A stretch of 13,046 nt of DNA from JADFOB01 sp964651325. GTDB taxonomy: Bacteria; Planctomycetota; Phycisphaerae; UBA1845. Both the position numbers and the translations under genes were made by a program. Shown one piece after another: positions 6,956-13,046 of this stretch (position 1 is its first letter; every line of letters begins with the position of its first letter). Under the pieces are notes generated by a model. That model worked only from the letters and a program-made list of their open reading frames with translations, was not told where the DNA came from and made no database searches. The DNA lies in NCBI GenBank assembly GCA_964651325.1, contig CAZYXP010000098.1, positions 1 to 13,046 on the forward strand. The letters run 5' to 3'.

Positions 6956-8431
6956 TCAGAATTTCCGCCGCTGACGAGCGGTGGGGATCTCCAACTGGCC
7001 ACGATACTTGGCGACCGTGCGCCGCGAGATTTCGACCCCTTGTGTTTTTAGCTGCTCGGCGATCTGATCATCGTTAAGGGGGCTGGCCCCATCCTCGTTG
7101 TCCACCAGATCGCGGACCTGGGCCTTGATCCGATCCCAACCAACGCTCTTGCCGTCCTCAGTTTGAGTGCCTCCGGTGAAGAAGTAACGCAAGGGATAGA
7201 TGCCGCGCGGCGTTTGGATGTACTTATCGGCAACGGTGCGGGAAATTGTCGATGGATCGCAACCCAAGTCTTCCGCCAATTCGCTCATGCGTAGCGGTTT
7301 CAACCCATCCACGCCCACATCGAAGAAGTCGGCTTGCCGCTCGACGACCGTCTTGGCTACCTCCAACAACCGGCCTTGTCGAAACGCCACGGCGTCGATC
7401 AAGGCCACGGCCGTTTCCAACTGCCCGCGGGCAAACTCACGTGTTTCCTTTCCATTGTCCTTCGATTTCGCCATCGCCGCGACTTCAGAGTTGATACGCA
7501 GTTTAGGGGCGTTGCCTCGCGTAAGCTGAACCGTCAGCCCGCCGCCCGTATCGGCATATTCCACAATCACGTCGGGGCGGATCGTGGGCTCCGCACGCTG
7601 TTCGACCAGGAAACCGGGATGAAGCACGATGTTCTGGCGCAGCACGTTGATCGCCTCATTGATTTCCCCGATGGAAAATCCGGTGGCTTTGGCCACGGCG
7701 GGGAGCCGATTTCTCGCCAAGTCGTCAAGATGTCTCTCAATCAACACGCGCTCGACGTGGTTGTCTCCGGGGAGTTCGGCCAGCTGAAGCAATAGGCACT
7801 CGATCATGTCGCGCGCCCCGACGCCGGTGGGCTCCAGGTCCTGCACGATAAGGAGCGATTCTCGAACAAGCTCGACCGCAATCGGTGGGTGCTTGCTGGT
7901 GGCCACTTCCTCCAATCGCACCCGCAAGTACCCGTCACTATCGAGGTGGTCGAGAATCCGCTCGCATGCCTCGCGCTTTTCGTCGTCAACATCGACGAAG
8001 GCCAATTGCTGCTGAAGATGTTCTCGAAGGCTAATGGGGCGACCTGCTGTGTTGGCCAGGGCGCCCATCTTGGCGTCGCGCTCGCCCGAATCGGCTATGC
8101 GCCGAGCCAGAAGCGGGGCGCGGTTGTCGAATCCCAGATCGTAGTCCCGCGACAAGGAATCGAGGCGATCAAAACTGCGTTCGTCGCCGCTCGTGTGTGG
8201 CGTGGGGTCGTCCGCGCCGGAGGGGGGTTGGGAGGAATCCTTGCCGTCGGACGGCATGGGCTGGGGCTCGGCCAGTTCAAGCGCGGCATTCGTCTCGAGC
8301 GCCTCGTTGATGTGGACTTCGAGATCGGCAACGGCCTTCTGCAAGATCGCCATCGACTGAATCAATTGCGGCGTGAGCTTTTGCTCCATCCGCAATTGCT
8401 GCGACATTCCTTGAGAGAAGAACTGCGACAT
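6956..8431 (-). CDS. rpoN: RNA polymerase sigma-54 factor
   Basis: 491 residues, a normal length for RpoN. Region I (about 1-50) is the Gln/Leu-rich activator-responsive segment (QLRMEQKLTPQLIQSMAILQ). Region II (about 55-125) is acidic and variable. The core-binding domain covers about 125-310. A helix-turn-helix lies at about 382-405 (MSELAEDLGCDPSTISRTV). The RpoN box is SRRTVAKYRG (469-478), a near-exact match to ARRTVAKYRE, followed by the usual IPTARQRRKF end. It directs core polymerase to -24/-12 promoters that need an enhancer-binding ATPase. The frame opens at a TTG (8461), but the ATG at 8431 has AAGGTGGG just upstream and gives the usual N-terminus. Dus follows after 50 nt. Confidence 0.97.
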   Translation of the reverse strand: MSQFFSQGMSQQLRMEQKLTPQLIQSMAILQKAVADLEVHINEALETNAALELAEPQPMPSDGKDSSQPPSGADDPTPHTSGDERSFDRLDSLSRDYDLGFDNRAPLLARRIADSGERDAKMGALANTAGRPISLREHLQQQLAFVDVDDEKREACERILDHLDSDGYLRVRLEEVATSKHPPIAVELVRESLLIVQDLEPTGVGARDMIECLLLQLAELPGDNHVERVLIERHLDDLARNRLPAVAKATGFSIGEINEAINVLRQNIVLHPGFLVEQRAEPTIRPDVIVEYADTGGGLTVQLTRGNAPKLRINSEVAAMAKSKDNGKETREFARGQLETAVALIDAVAFRQGRLLEVAKTVVERQADFFDVGVDGLKPLRMSELAEDLGCDPSTISRTVADKYIQTPRGIYPLRYFFTGGTQTEDGKSVGWDRIKAQVRDLVDNEDGASPLNDDQIAEQLKTQGVEISRRTVAKYRGQLEIPTARQRRKF

Positions 8432-8437
8432 CGACGA

Positions 8438-8445
8438 CCCACCTT
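8438..8445 (-). promoter_or_regulatory. Ribosome binding site deciding the rpoN start
   Basis: AAGGTGGG lies 6 nt before the ATG at 8431. It argues against the upstream in-frame TTG at 8461, which would place this site inside the gene. Confidence 0.6.
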
Positions 8446-8575
8446 GGCTTCCACCGAGCAAACCGCCCGGGAAGCAACCTATCGCCCCCTCGAATCTGCG
8501 CCGTACCTTGGCAATTGCGCTGTGGACATTCCACGGTGCGATCCATTGCTGGGCGATCCATTGCCGGCACGCTTG

Positions 8576-8584
8576 ATTATACCA
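8576..8584 (-). promoter_or_regulatory. Extended -10 promoter for rpoN(-dus)
   Basis: On the minus strand TGGTATAAT is a perfect TATAAT with the extended TG-N element. The -35 region is poor, as is common for extended -10 promoters. Initiation would fall near 8569, giving a leader of about 138 nt to the rpoN ATG. Confidence 0.6.
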
Positions 8585-8750
8585 AGTCTGGACGGCATGC
8601 GAGATTGTTTATTCCTTATCGGACAAACGCCGTCCTTTGACTCGTTCGACGAGATGGGAGGCCCCATCCAGAGCCGCTGGCGCCAGCCTACATACCCGGG
8701 GATCGCCCATCTCCCCCTGGGTCCGGCACACCCTGCGTAACGTCGTAACC

Positions 8751-8772
8751 GATCGGGAGATCGGGAGATCGG
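8751..8772. repeat. Short tandem repeat, GATCGGGA x 2.75
   Basis: Two full copies of the octamer GATCGGGA and a partial third, just beyond the recR stop. The unit ends also form a 6-bp inverted repeat (CCGATC/GATCGG on the minus strand). No T-run follows, so it is not a classical terminator. Confidence 0.6.
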
Positions 8773-8826
8773 CCGACCCTCGAACCCGGCCCGCGCGAAC
8801 GCGATGAAGGCTCACCTTAGAGCGCG

Positions 8827-9432
8827 TCAGGGGAGTTGAGTTCGACCGCGAATCGCTGCTTCGAGCATGCTCGAGGTGGCATATTCGAGTTGGGATCCAA
8901 CCGCGAGCCCGCGCGCTGGAGACGTAATGGAAATGGCTTTGCCCCGGAGCAATTCCTGAACATACAGCGCCGTCGCATCGCCTTCGACGGTGGGGTTCAG
9001 TGCTAGCACCACCTCACGCACGTCCGCGGCATCGACGCGCTCGGCGAGCTTGCCCAGCGTCAGGTGTTCAGGCTCGACGCCGTCCAATGGGGCAAGGTGG
9101 CCCATCAATACATGGTAGACGCCCCGAACAAGCCCCGTGGCCTCCAGCGCGAGCAGATCCTTGGGCTGCTCGACCACCCAAATCTCGCCGTGATCTCGAA
9201 TTGGATCCGCGCAAATGGCGCAAGGATCGGACTCCGTCAGATTAAAGCATGTCTTACAATGAACGACCAAGTCCTTCACATCAAGCATGGATTTCGCGAG
9301 CGACTCCGCAAACGCGCGCGGCTCACGCAGAATATGAAAGGCCAACCGCTCCGCGCTGCGAGAACCGATGCCAGGCAGTTTTTGCAATTGCTCTCGCAGA
9401 CGTGCGAGCGATTCGATCGATTCCGTCCCCAT
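8827..9432 (-). CDS. recR: Recombination mediator protein RecR
   Basis: 201 residues, the standard RecR length. RecR forms a ring-like clamp that, with RecO and RecF, loads RecA at single-strand gaps. Features in order: helix-hairpin-helix at about 19-35 (LPGIGSRSAERLAFHIL), Cys4 zinc finger with Cys59, Cys62, Cys71 and Cys74, a Toprim domain at about 83-170 starting with the acidic strand IWVVEQP, and the conserved GLAVGSQLEYA end. The ATG at 9432 gives the usual N-terminus; an in-frame GTG at 9438 is 6 nt further up. AAGGT lies directly upstream. It belongs to the dnaX-ybaB-recR cluster, but here a 213-nt gap with two REP-type hairpins separates it from ybaB. Confidence 0.97.
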   Translation of the reverse strand: MGTESIESLARLREQLQKLPGIGSRSAERLAFHILREPRAFAESLAKSMLDVKDLVVHCKTCFNLTESDPCAICADPIRDHGEIWVVEQPKDLLALEATGLVRGVYHVLMGHLAPLDGVEPEHLTLGKLAERVDAADVREVVLALNPTVEGDATALYVQELLRGKAISITSPARGLAVGSQLEYATSSMLEAAIRGRTQLP

Positions 9433-9466
9433 GCGCACCTTACCTTTGCGTCCGATTCATGCCGTT

Positions 9467-9490
9467 GTAGCCCAGCCGCCCTCGGCTGGG
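9467..9490 (+). repeat. REP element B1 (GTAG + hairpin)
   Basis: GTAG at 9467-9470, then CCCAGCCG (9471-9478) pairing perfectly with CGGCTGGG (9483-9490) around the loop CCCT. A GT(A/G)G tetranucleotide directly 5' of a palindrome is the hallmark of REP sequences mobilised by RAYT (REP-associated tyrosine) transposases. Confidence 0.75.
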
Positions 9491-9538
9491 TCGTTGCCCT
9501 TGGCGGGCGATCGCCTGGACAAAGCAGTGGGTACGAAC

Positions 9539-9562
9539 CACAACGGAGGGCCGCTGTGCTAC
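9539..9562 (-). repeat. REP element B2, inverted partner of B1
   Basis: On the minus strand GTAG is followed by an 8-bp stem (CACAGCGG with CCGTTGTG, one G-T pair) and again a CCCT loop, in the same order and lengths as B1. The two hairpins face each other across 48 bp in the ybaB-recR gap, forming a BIME-like pair. Confidence 0.75.
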
Positions 9563-9645
9563 ACGGGGACGCCCGATCGAAGCCGCGTGGACTCCGCAAA
9601 TAATGCAGTGTTCTTCTTCGGACGATCGGATTTCGAACGGCCCAC

Positions 9646-9993
9646 CTACTGAGGAGTGCTGCTTCCGCCCAACATCGCGTCCAGACCGGGAATGTTGAGC
9701 CCGCCAGCGAGCTGAGCCATTTCGGCCTTCATCGCGTCGTGCGCCTTTGTGGAAGCCGCGCAAACGGCGCCCTTAATCAGATCTTCTAGTAGCTCAATAT
9801 CTTGGACGGCCGCCGGTTCGATCCGGATATCGACGAGAACGCCCTTACCGTCGACAGTCGCGTGAACGGCTCCACCCCCCGAGTCCGCCTCGAATCGCCG
9901 GACGGCCAACTCAGTTTGCATCTTGGCCATGTTGGCCTGCATGTCTTTCGCCGATTTCATCAACCCGGCCAAGTTGCCTAGTTGTCCAAACAT
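9646..9993 (-). CDS. ybaB: Nucleoid-associated protein, YbaB/EbfC family
   Basis: 115 residues, typical for the family. These small dimers bind DNA and are nearly always encoded between dnaX and recR, as here. The N-terminal Met/Gln/Lys-rich helix (LMKSAKDMQANMAKMQTEL) is followed by the beta-hairpin with VDGKGVLVDIRIEP and a long C-terminal helix ending in a Gly/Ser-rich tail. GGAGGG (10002-10007) stands 8 nt before the ATG, the strongest ribosome site in the window. It starts 39 nt after dnaX ends and is surely in the same transcript. Roles proposed for the family include global expression control and DNA protection; none can be chosen from sequence. Confidence 0.95.
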   Translation of the reverse strand: MFGQLGNLAGLMKSAKDMQANMAKMQTELAVRRFEADSGGGAVHATVDGKGVLVDIRIEPAAVQDIELLEDLIKGAVCAASTKAHDAMKAEMAQLAGGLNIPGLDAMLGGSSTPQ

Positions 9994-10032
9994 TCGTAAC
10001 GCCCTCCGAAAACCAATATACCAGACGGGTTC

Positions 10033-11556
10033 TTAGCTCGCCGAATTCTCTTCCTGTCCCATGGCAGGCCCCGTGGCGGGCCGAACATCAAAAAGGGTTC
10101 CTTCGACGGCGTCGCACACGCGCTGAACCGTAGGATCCCTCGCCACGTCCTGCCACTGCTGCGACGAAACCGTCGATCGATCCGCCTGCTGCACTTCCTC
10201 CTGCCGGGCTACCGGGGCCTTCGGTGGTTCGACCGACGGCAACTCAACCGGCGGCGGCGTCTTTGCGCCCGATTCTGCGCCCGATTTCGCGCGATGCCCC
10301 GACCCCTCGCCGATATTTGTCTTATCGACTACGTGAGTGTTGGGTTCGGTTCGGGGCGGCGCTTTTTTTTTTGCTAAATCGCCTTGGTGCGCATCGCCCT
10401 CGTATGGTCCCGCCGACTCCACGCCATCCAAGCGCTCAATCAACTCAGAAACGGCCGTGAAGTTCTTGGCCATCGCAAGCCGGACCACGGCCGCGTCGGC
10501 CAGCGCCCGGGAGGCTCCGCTCCGCTTGGCGTTGCGCCTCAGCTCTTCAAGCAGGGTGACCATGTAGACCAACGTGGGCGCGTCCAATGCTTGTGCATGC
10601 TCGGCAAGGGTCTCCCGCATGTGGGCGGGGACATCGACCAGATCCGTCTCGCCGCCGCATACATTGAGGACCATCAGGGTTCGCGCGTGCTCGATCAAGC
10701 TCTCACAGAATCGCTCGACCGTACGCCCGCTCTGAAGGGCTCGATCAAGCTCAATCAGGGCCCCGCCCGGATCCGACGCGACAATCTTCCCGACCACGGC
10801 GGACGCCATCTCGTCATGAGCGGCGGGGATCATCTCCTCTGCCATCTCCAAGGTCAGCTTCTGGGCACCGTACGAAATCAGCTTATCGAGCAGGGACAAA
10901 CCGTCGCGCATGGATCCGCGCGCCAGCCTCGCGACTCGTCTCACAACGGCCGGGTCCGCCTCGGTCTTCTCCTGGTCCAGTACCGCTTGAAGATGGCTCG
11001 CGATTCGATCGACGCTAATAGCGCGAAAATCGAATTGCTGGCAGCGGCTCTTGATGGTTTCGAGCACTTTCTCGGGCTCGGTCGTGGCCATGATGAATTT
11101 GACATGCGGTGGGGGCTCTTCCAGCGTTTTCAGCAGCGCATTGAATGCCGCAGTCGTCAGCATGTGGACTTCATCGATGATGTAGATTTTGTACCGAGAA
11201 CGCACAGGGCGAAAGCCCGCGTTGCCTCTGAGATCGCGGATGTTGTCGACACCGTTGTTGCTGGCGGCGTCAATTTCAACGACGTCTATATCCTCACCCG
11301 CAGCAATCTCAAGGCAGGATTCACAGGTGCAGCACGGTTCGGGCGTCGGCTCCTCGGACGAGAAGCAATTCAGCGCCTTGGCCAGAATACGCGCCATGGA
11401 CGTCTTGCCCACGCCTCGCGTTCCGCTAAACAGGTAGCCGTGATGCACGCGCCCGGAAACGATCGCGTTACGCAGGGTCGTGCTTATCGGTTCCTGCCCC
11501 ACGACGTCATCAAATGTCTTGCTACGATAAGACCGGGCTAAGACTCGATAGGACAT
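10033..11556 (-). CDS. dnaX: DNA polymerase III subunits tau/gamma (clamp loader)
   Basis: 507 residues. DnaX drives ATP-dependent loading of the beta clamp. The AAA+ core shows Walker A GTRGVGKT (45-52), Walker B IIDEVH (126-131), sensor 1 MATTE (156-160), the arginine-finger region SRCQQFDFR (170-178), and a zinc site with Cys64, Cys75, Cys78 and Cys81. Domain III follows to about 370. The tail is short and Pro/Glu/Lys-rich, ending in a small folded piece (DPTVQRVCDAVEGTLFDV), so it is much shorter than E. coli tau. Codons 395-398 (Ala-Lys-Lys-Lys) contain ten A's in a row, placed between domain III and the tail as in genes making tau and gamma by slippage. AAGGAAAG precedes the ATG. The SRP RNA lies just upstream and ybaB 39 nt downstream. 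Confidence 0.98.
   Translation of the reverse strand: MSYRVLARSYRSKTFDDVVGQEPISTTLRNAIVSGRVHHGYLFSGTRGVGKTSMARILAKALNCFSSEEPTPEPCCTCESCLEIAAGEDIDVVEIDAASNNGVDNIRDLRGNAGFRPVRSRYKIYIIDEVHMLTTAAFNALLKTLEEPPPHVKFIMATTEPEKVLETIKSRCQQFDFRAISVDRIASHLQAVLDQEKTEADPAVVRRVARLARGSMRDGLSLLDKLISYGAQKLTLEMAEEMIPAAHDEMASAVVGKIVASDPGGALIELDRALQSGRTVERFCESLIEHARTLMVLNVCGGETDLVDVPAHMRETLAEHAQALDAPTLVYMVTLLEELRRNAKRSGASRALADAAVVRLAMAKNFTAVSELIERLDGVESAGPYEGDAHQGDLAKKKAPPRTEPNTHVVDKTNIGEGSGHRAKSGAESGAKTPPPVELPSVEPPKAPVARQEEVQQADRSTVSSQQWQDVARDPTVQRVCDAVEGTLFDVRPATGPAMGQEENSAS
10363..10372 (-). other. A10 slippery tract in dnaX (candidate tau/gamma recoding site)
   Basis: Ten consecutive A's on the coding strand, read GCA AAA AAA AAA GCG. 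They contain A-AAA-AAA heptamers in the right phase for a -1 shift. A -1 shift meets TAA at 10324-10322 after 13 codons, giving about 411 residues that end just after the AAA+ core and domain III. A shift to the other frame reaches TAG after about 10 codons. An AAGG lies about 9 nt upstream, similar in position to the stimulatory Shine-Dalgarno-like element in E. coli dnaX. Confidence 0.65.
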
Positions 11557-11604
11557 GGGACTACTTTCCTTCGACGATCAACCCTCAATGACCGGGAGCG
11601 ATGA

Positions 11605-11729
11605 CCGGCGGCTATTGACGACCAGGCGATCCAAGGCACCTGAACGATCCAGGTGGGCTGCTCTGTTTCCAGCCTGACCCGTTATCTGAAACACCCACTG
11701 CATGGGGCCTGGCCGTCAATAGCCGTCGG
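11605..11729 (-). ncRNA. ffs: Signal recognition particle RNA (small bacterial 4.5S type)
   Basis: The minus strand folds into one long hairpin. A 19-bp closing stem (11707-11725 with 11609-11627, one G-U) is continued by 3 more pairs after a mismatch. At the tip the SRP domain IV signature is exact: GTCAGG, a 3-bp stem capped by a GAAA tetraloop, then AGCAGC, the symmetric loop that binds Ffh. Length is about 125 nt, as for 4.5S RNA, without an Alu domain. It ends about 50 nt before the dnaX ATG, the same order as scr-dnaX-ybaB-recR in Bacillus subtilis. The ends are set by the stem and may be off by several bases. No promoter or terminator was clear, so it may be cut from a transcript that continues into dnaX. 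Confidence 0.9.
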
Positions 11730-12224
11730 CAATCGCGCACCATCTGCAAAGTCTGCGGCCTTCAGGAAGAAAGCAAGTTGCAGCACACCCAGAACGTGGA
11801 TGTTACCAAAACCAGGGCCGTTGGGAACCGTCGCGTAGCCCCGGCAATCCGGACAGACCTGTTCAAGAGCGAAGCGGCCTCATGATATTTAAGGAGATTC
11901 GCGATTGCGGCCAACGCCCCGATATGCATCGCCCGGCTTCCTAGGAAAATACCCCAGAAATCGAACGACTTTTCACTAGCAGGAATTCAGACGGAAAAAG
12001 ATCAATTTTTGGATGGAATTGGGTTGCACAGCCTACCAAGTTTGGTATCCTACTTATGGCGGCGGTGCGGGTTGTTCCTTCTTTACCCCGACCGTACCTG
12101 TGCCGTCGCCATTTTTTCTCCCCCCCCCATTCTTGTATGCCTTACGGGCTTTTCCTTGCAGGCACTGTTCAAGGGGTTCCGGCTCGACAAGAATAGGCCA
12201 TCGGTCATTGGCGACTTCGATCGG
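11730..12224. other. Intergenic region between SRP RNA and the zinc-ribbon gene
   Basis: About 500 bp with no convincing gene. The left part must hold the SRP RNA promoter (minus strand), not identified; TGGTAACAT near 11800 is a weak candidate. It also carries an open minus-strand frame with two CxxC pairs but no start codon (see findings). The right part is more A/T-rich, with a promoter candidate at 12024-12051 and a run of nine C's (12120-12128) preceded by T6. No tRNA was found. Confidence 0.5.
12024..12051 (+). promoter_or_regulatory. Candidate promoter for the right-hand gene
   Basis: TTGCAC (12024-12029), 16 bp, then TATCCT (12046-12051) preceded by TGG, an extended -10 arrangement similar to the rpoN promoter. 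It would give a leader of about 165 nt before the ATG at 12225. Confidence 0.35.
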
Positions 12225-13046
12225 ATGGTTATGTCCCTGACGTGTATTCAATGTCATCATGTGGTCACTGAGGTTGCCGGGGGGCGCTTCCGATGCCCGA
12301 ATTGCGGTTCTCGGATGCAGCCTCCCCCGAACTCGACCACCGACGTGCAAGTGGCGCCAGTGCCTCCGCTTGCGGCCCCGATGGCGGAACCTCGTGTGGC
12401 GGTCTCGACGATCGCCCCGAGCGAGAATCCGGCAGGACGACCCACAGCCTCCATTGTTGCGCTGGTAGCCGGCTTGATGATCTTTGTGCCGCTTGTCGCG
12501 CAAGCCATTGGAATCGCGGCTGGATTGTATGCGTTATCGCGACCACGAGATTCCGGCGCCCGCAAGGGCCTAGCATGTGTCGGCTTGGCCCTTTCTCTTT
12601 CGGCGCTGGTTGGGTGGGTGCTCTTGTTTAACTATTCTGGCTTGTTTTTCGGTTCCACCGTGACCACACAAGTTCAGTTCGGCGCGTTCCCCGCACCCGG
12701 CGCGCTCTCCACGATGGAAGACGACCCGCACCGCACCGACGAGTGGCGAGCGCTAACGAACAAAGTTCAAAAAGCGGCAGTCGCCTACCGACGGGATTAC
12801 GGTCGTTGGCCCGCTTCCGTCGAGGTGATGCGCGGCCGATCCTTACCCCTTTCATTTTCGCTCCCCGACGCCATCAGCTATCGTCCGGTGCCTTCAAGCC
12901 ATGCAGACGATCTCAATTGGATTCTGCTGGTTAGCGGGCCAACGCCTTGGAGCCTGGAAGCGGTTGCGCTGTCTCGCCCGCACCGTTTGATCCAACAGGT
13001 CAATGGCTCGGTCGCGTTGCTGCCTGCCGACGTCGTCGCCCAAAGG
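12225..13046 (+). CDS. Zinc-ribbon membrane protein, partial (runs off right edge)
   Basis: 274 codons are open with no stop, so the C-terminus is missing. The N-terminus is a zinc ribbon with Cys7, Cys10, Cys24 and Cys27 (CIQC...CPNC). A Pro/Ala-rich linker (about 32-73) leads to two hydrophobic helices at about 77-104 and 116-136, joined by a short basic/Gly loop (RPRDSGARKG). This layout is like DUF4190-type small membrane domains. The rest (about 150-274) contains VQKAAVAYRRDYGRWPASV, reminiscent of the soluble part of planctomycete pseudopilin-like proteins, where a helix is followed by YGxWP. Function unknown. Start: ATG at 12225 or 12231; neither has a clear ribosome site, and the frame is open upstream, so a non-ATG start cannot be excluded. 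Confidence 0.7.
   Translation, partial: MVMSLTCIQCHHVVTEVAGGRFRCPNCGSRMQPPPNSTTDVQVAPVPPLAAPMAEPRVAVSTIAPSENPAGRPTASIVALVAGLMIFVPLVAQAIGIAAGLYALSRPRDSGARKGLACVGLALSLSALVGWVLLFNYSGLFFGSTVTTQVQFGAFPAPGALSTMEDDPHRTDEWRALTNKVQKAAVAYRRDYGRWPASVEVMRGRSLPLSFSLPDAISYRPVPSSHADDLNWILLVSGPTPWSLEAVALSRPHRLIQQVNGSVALLPADVVAQR

Larger units (their letters stand above)
8462..8826. other. Intergenic region recR-rpoN: promoter and leader of rpoN
   Basis: The stretch between the recR stop and rpoN contains the rpoN promoter at about 8580, a leader of roughly 140 nt (extending to 8431) and short repeats, listed separately. Small open frames here (for example one ending RRLSDKE on the minus strand) lack a usable ribosome site or recognisable sequence. 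I see no tRNA and no hairpin followed by a T-run. Confidence 0.5.

Noticed and set aside
8432..8461. TTG start for rpoN at 8461 giving a 10-residue N-terminal extension
   Set aside because: The ATG at 8431 has a good Shine-Dalgarno 6 nt upstream and yields the normal region I; the extension would run through that ribosome site.
7889..8740. 283-codon plus-strand frame opposite the start of rpoN
   Set aside because: Shadow of rpoN plus its leader; composition is not protein-like and RpoN on the minus strand is unambiguous.
8775..8800. GGTTCGAG sequence on the minus strand resembling a tRNA T-loop
   Set aside because: The flanking bases do not form a 5-bp T-stem and no acceptor stem or anticodon arm can be drawn.
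9506..9515. GGCGATCGCC palindrome, like the cyanobacterial HIP1 octamer
   Set aside because: A single copy between two REP hairpins in GC-rich DNA; nothing suggests more than chance or part of the spacer.
10384..11541. 385-codon plus-strand frame opposite dnaX
   Set aside because: The opposite strand encodes a complete DnaX with all AAA+ motifs; this is a shadow frame of a GC-rich gene.
11653..11838. 61-codon plus-strand frame
   Set aside because: Lies across the SRP RNA on the opposite strand and has no recognisable features.
12010..12030. Possible sigma-54 (-24/-12) promoter ahead of the zinc-ribbon gene
   Set aside because: A GG and a GC element are present, but the spacing between them is 9 nt rather than the required 10.
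12013..12240. 75-codon plus-strand ORF before the zinc-ribbon gene
   Set aside because: Starts inside the candidate promoter, is Pro/Cys/Phe-rich with no domain, and reads through the C9 tract; codon use differs from the genes.

Overview
The window is GC-rich and looks like a member of the Planctomycetota. The main evidence is a secreted subtilisin-like protease with 27 Asp/Asn/Cys repeats (DCNxNGxPDxC type) and a C-terminal dockerin-like tail, an architecture typical of that phylum. Other hints are a planctomycete-looking Dus active-site loop and frequent GTG/TTG starts. This is inference from gene content; no database search was possible.

Layout from left to right. A minus-strand gene leaves the window at 1-164 (N-terminus only). 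It is divergent from a plus-strand alpha/beta hydrolase of the monoacylglycerol-lipase type (408-1244). Everything from 1302 to about 11730 then lies on the minus strand. In transcription order (high to low coordinates) this is: SRP RNA (ffs/scr), dnaX, ybaB/ebfC, a pair of inverted REP-type hairpins, recR, a 395-nt gap holding the rpoN promoter, rpoN (sigma-54), dus, a second pair of inverted palindromes, a small two-helix membrane protein with an NTF2-like tail, a doubtful small ORF, and the S8 protease. After the SRP RNA comes about 500 bp without a convincing gene. A plus-strand gene then runs off the right end (12225 onward); it encodes a zinc ribbon, two membrane helices and a C-terminal domain.

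The block SRP RNA-dnaX-ybaB-recR is the ancient replication/recombination/secretion cluster also known in Bacillus. DnaX is the clamp-loader subunit, YbaB a nucleoid-associated protein, and RecR the clamp partner of RecO/RecF in gap repair. rpoN and dus lie 50 nt apart and probably form an operon behind an extended -10 promoter at about 8580.

Points most worth a second look: (1) a run of ten A's inside dnaX at the tau/gamma position, with stops close behind in both shifted frames; (2) two different families of inverted-pair REP/BIME-like palindromes in same-strand gaps; (3) the protease repeat array, which shows a recent 249-bp duplication of a five-unit block; (4) a compact SRP RNA that is easily missed by gene callers and overlaps an open frame with two CxxC pairs.
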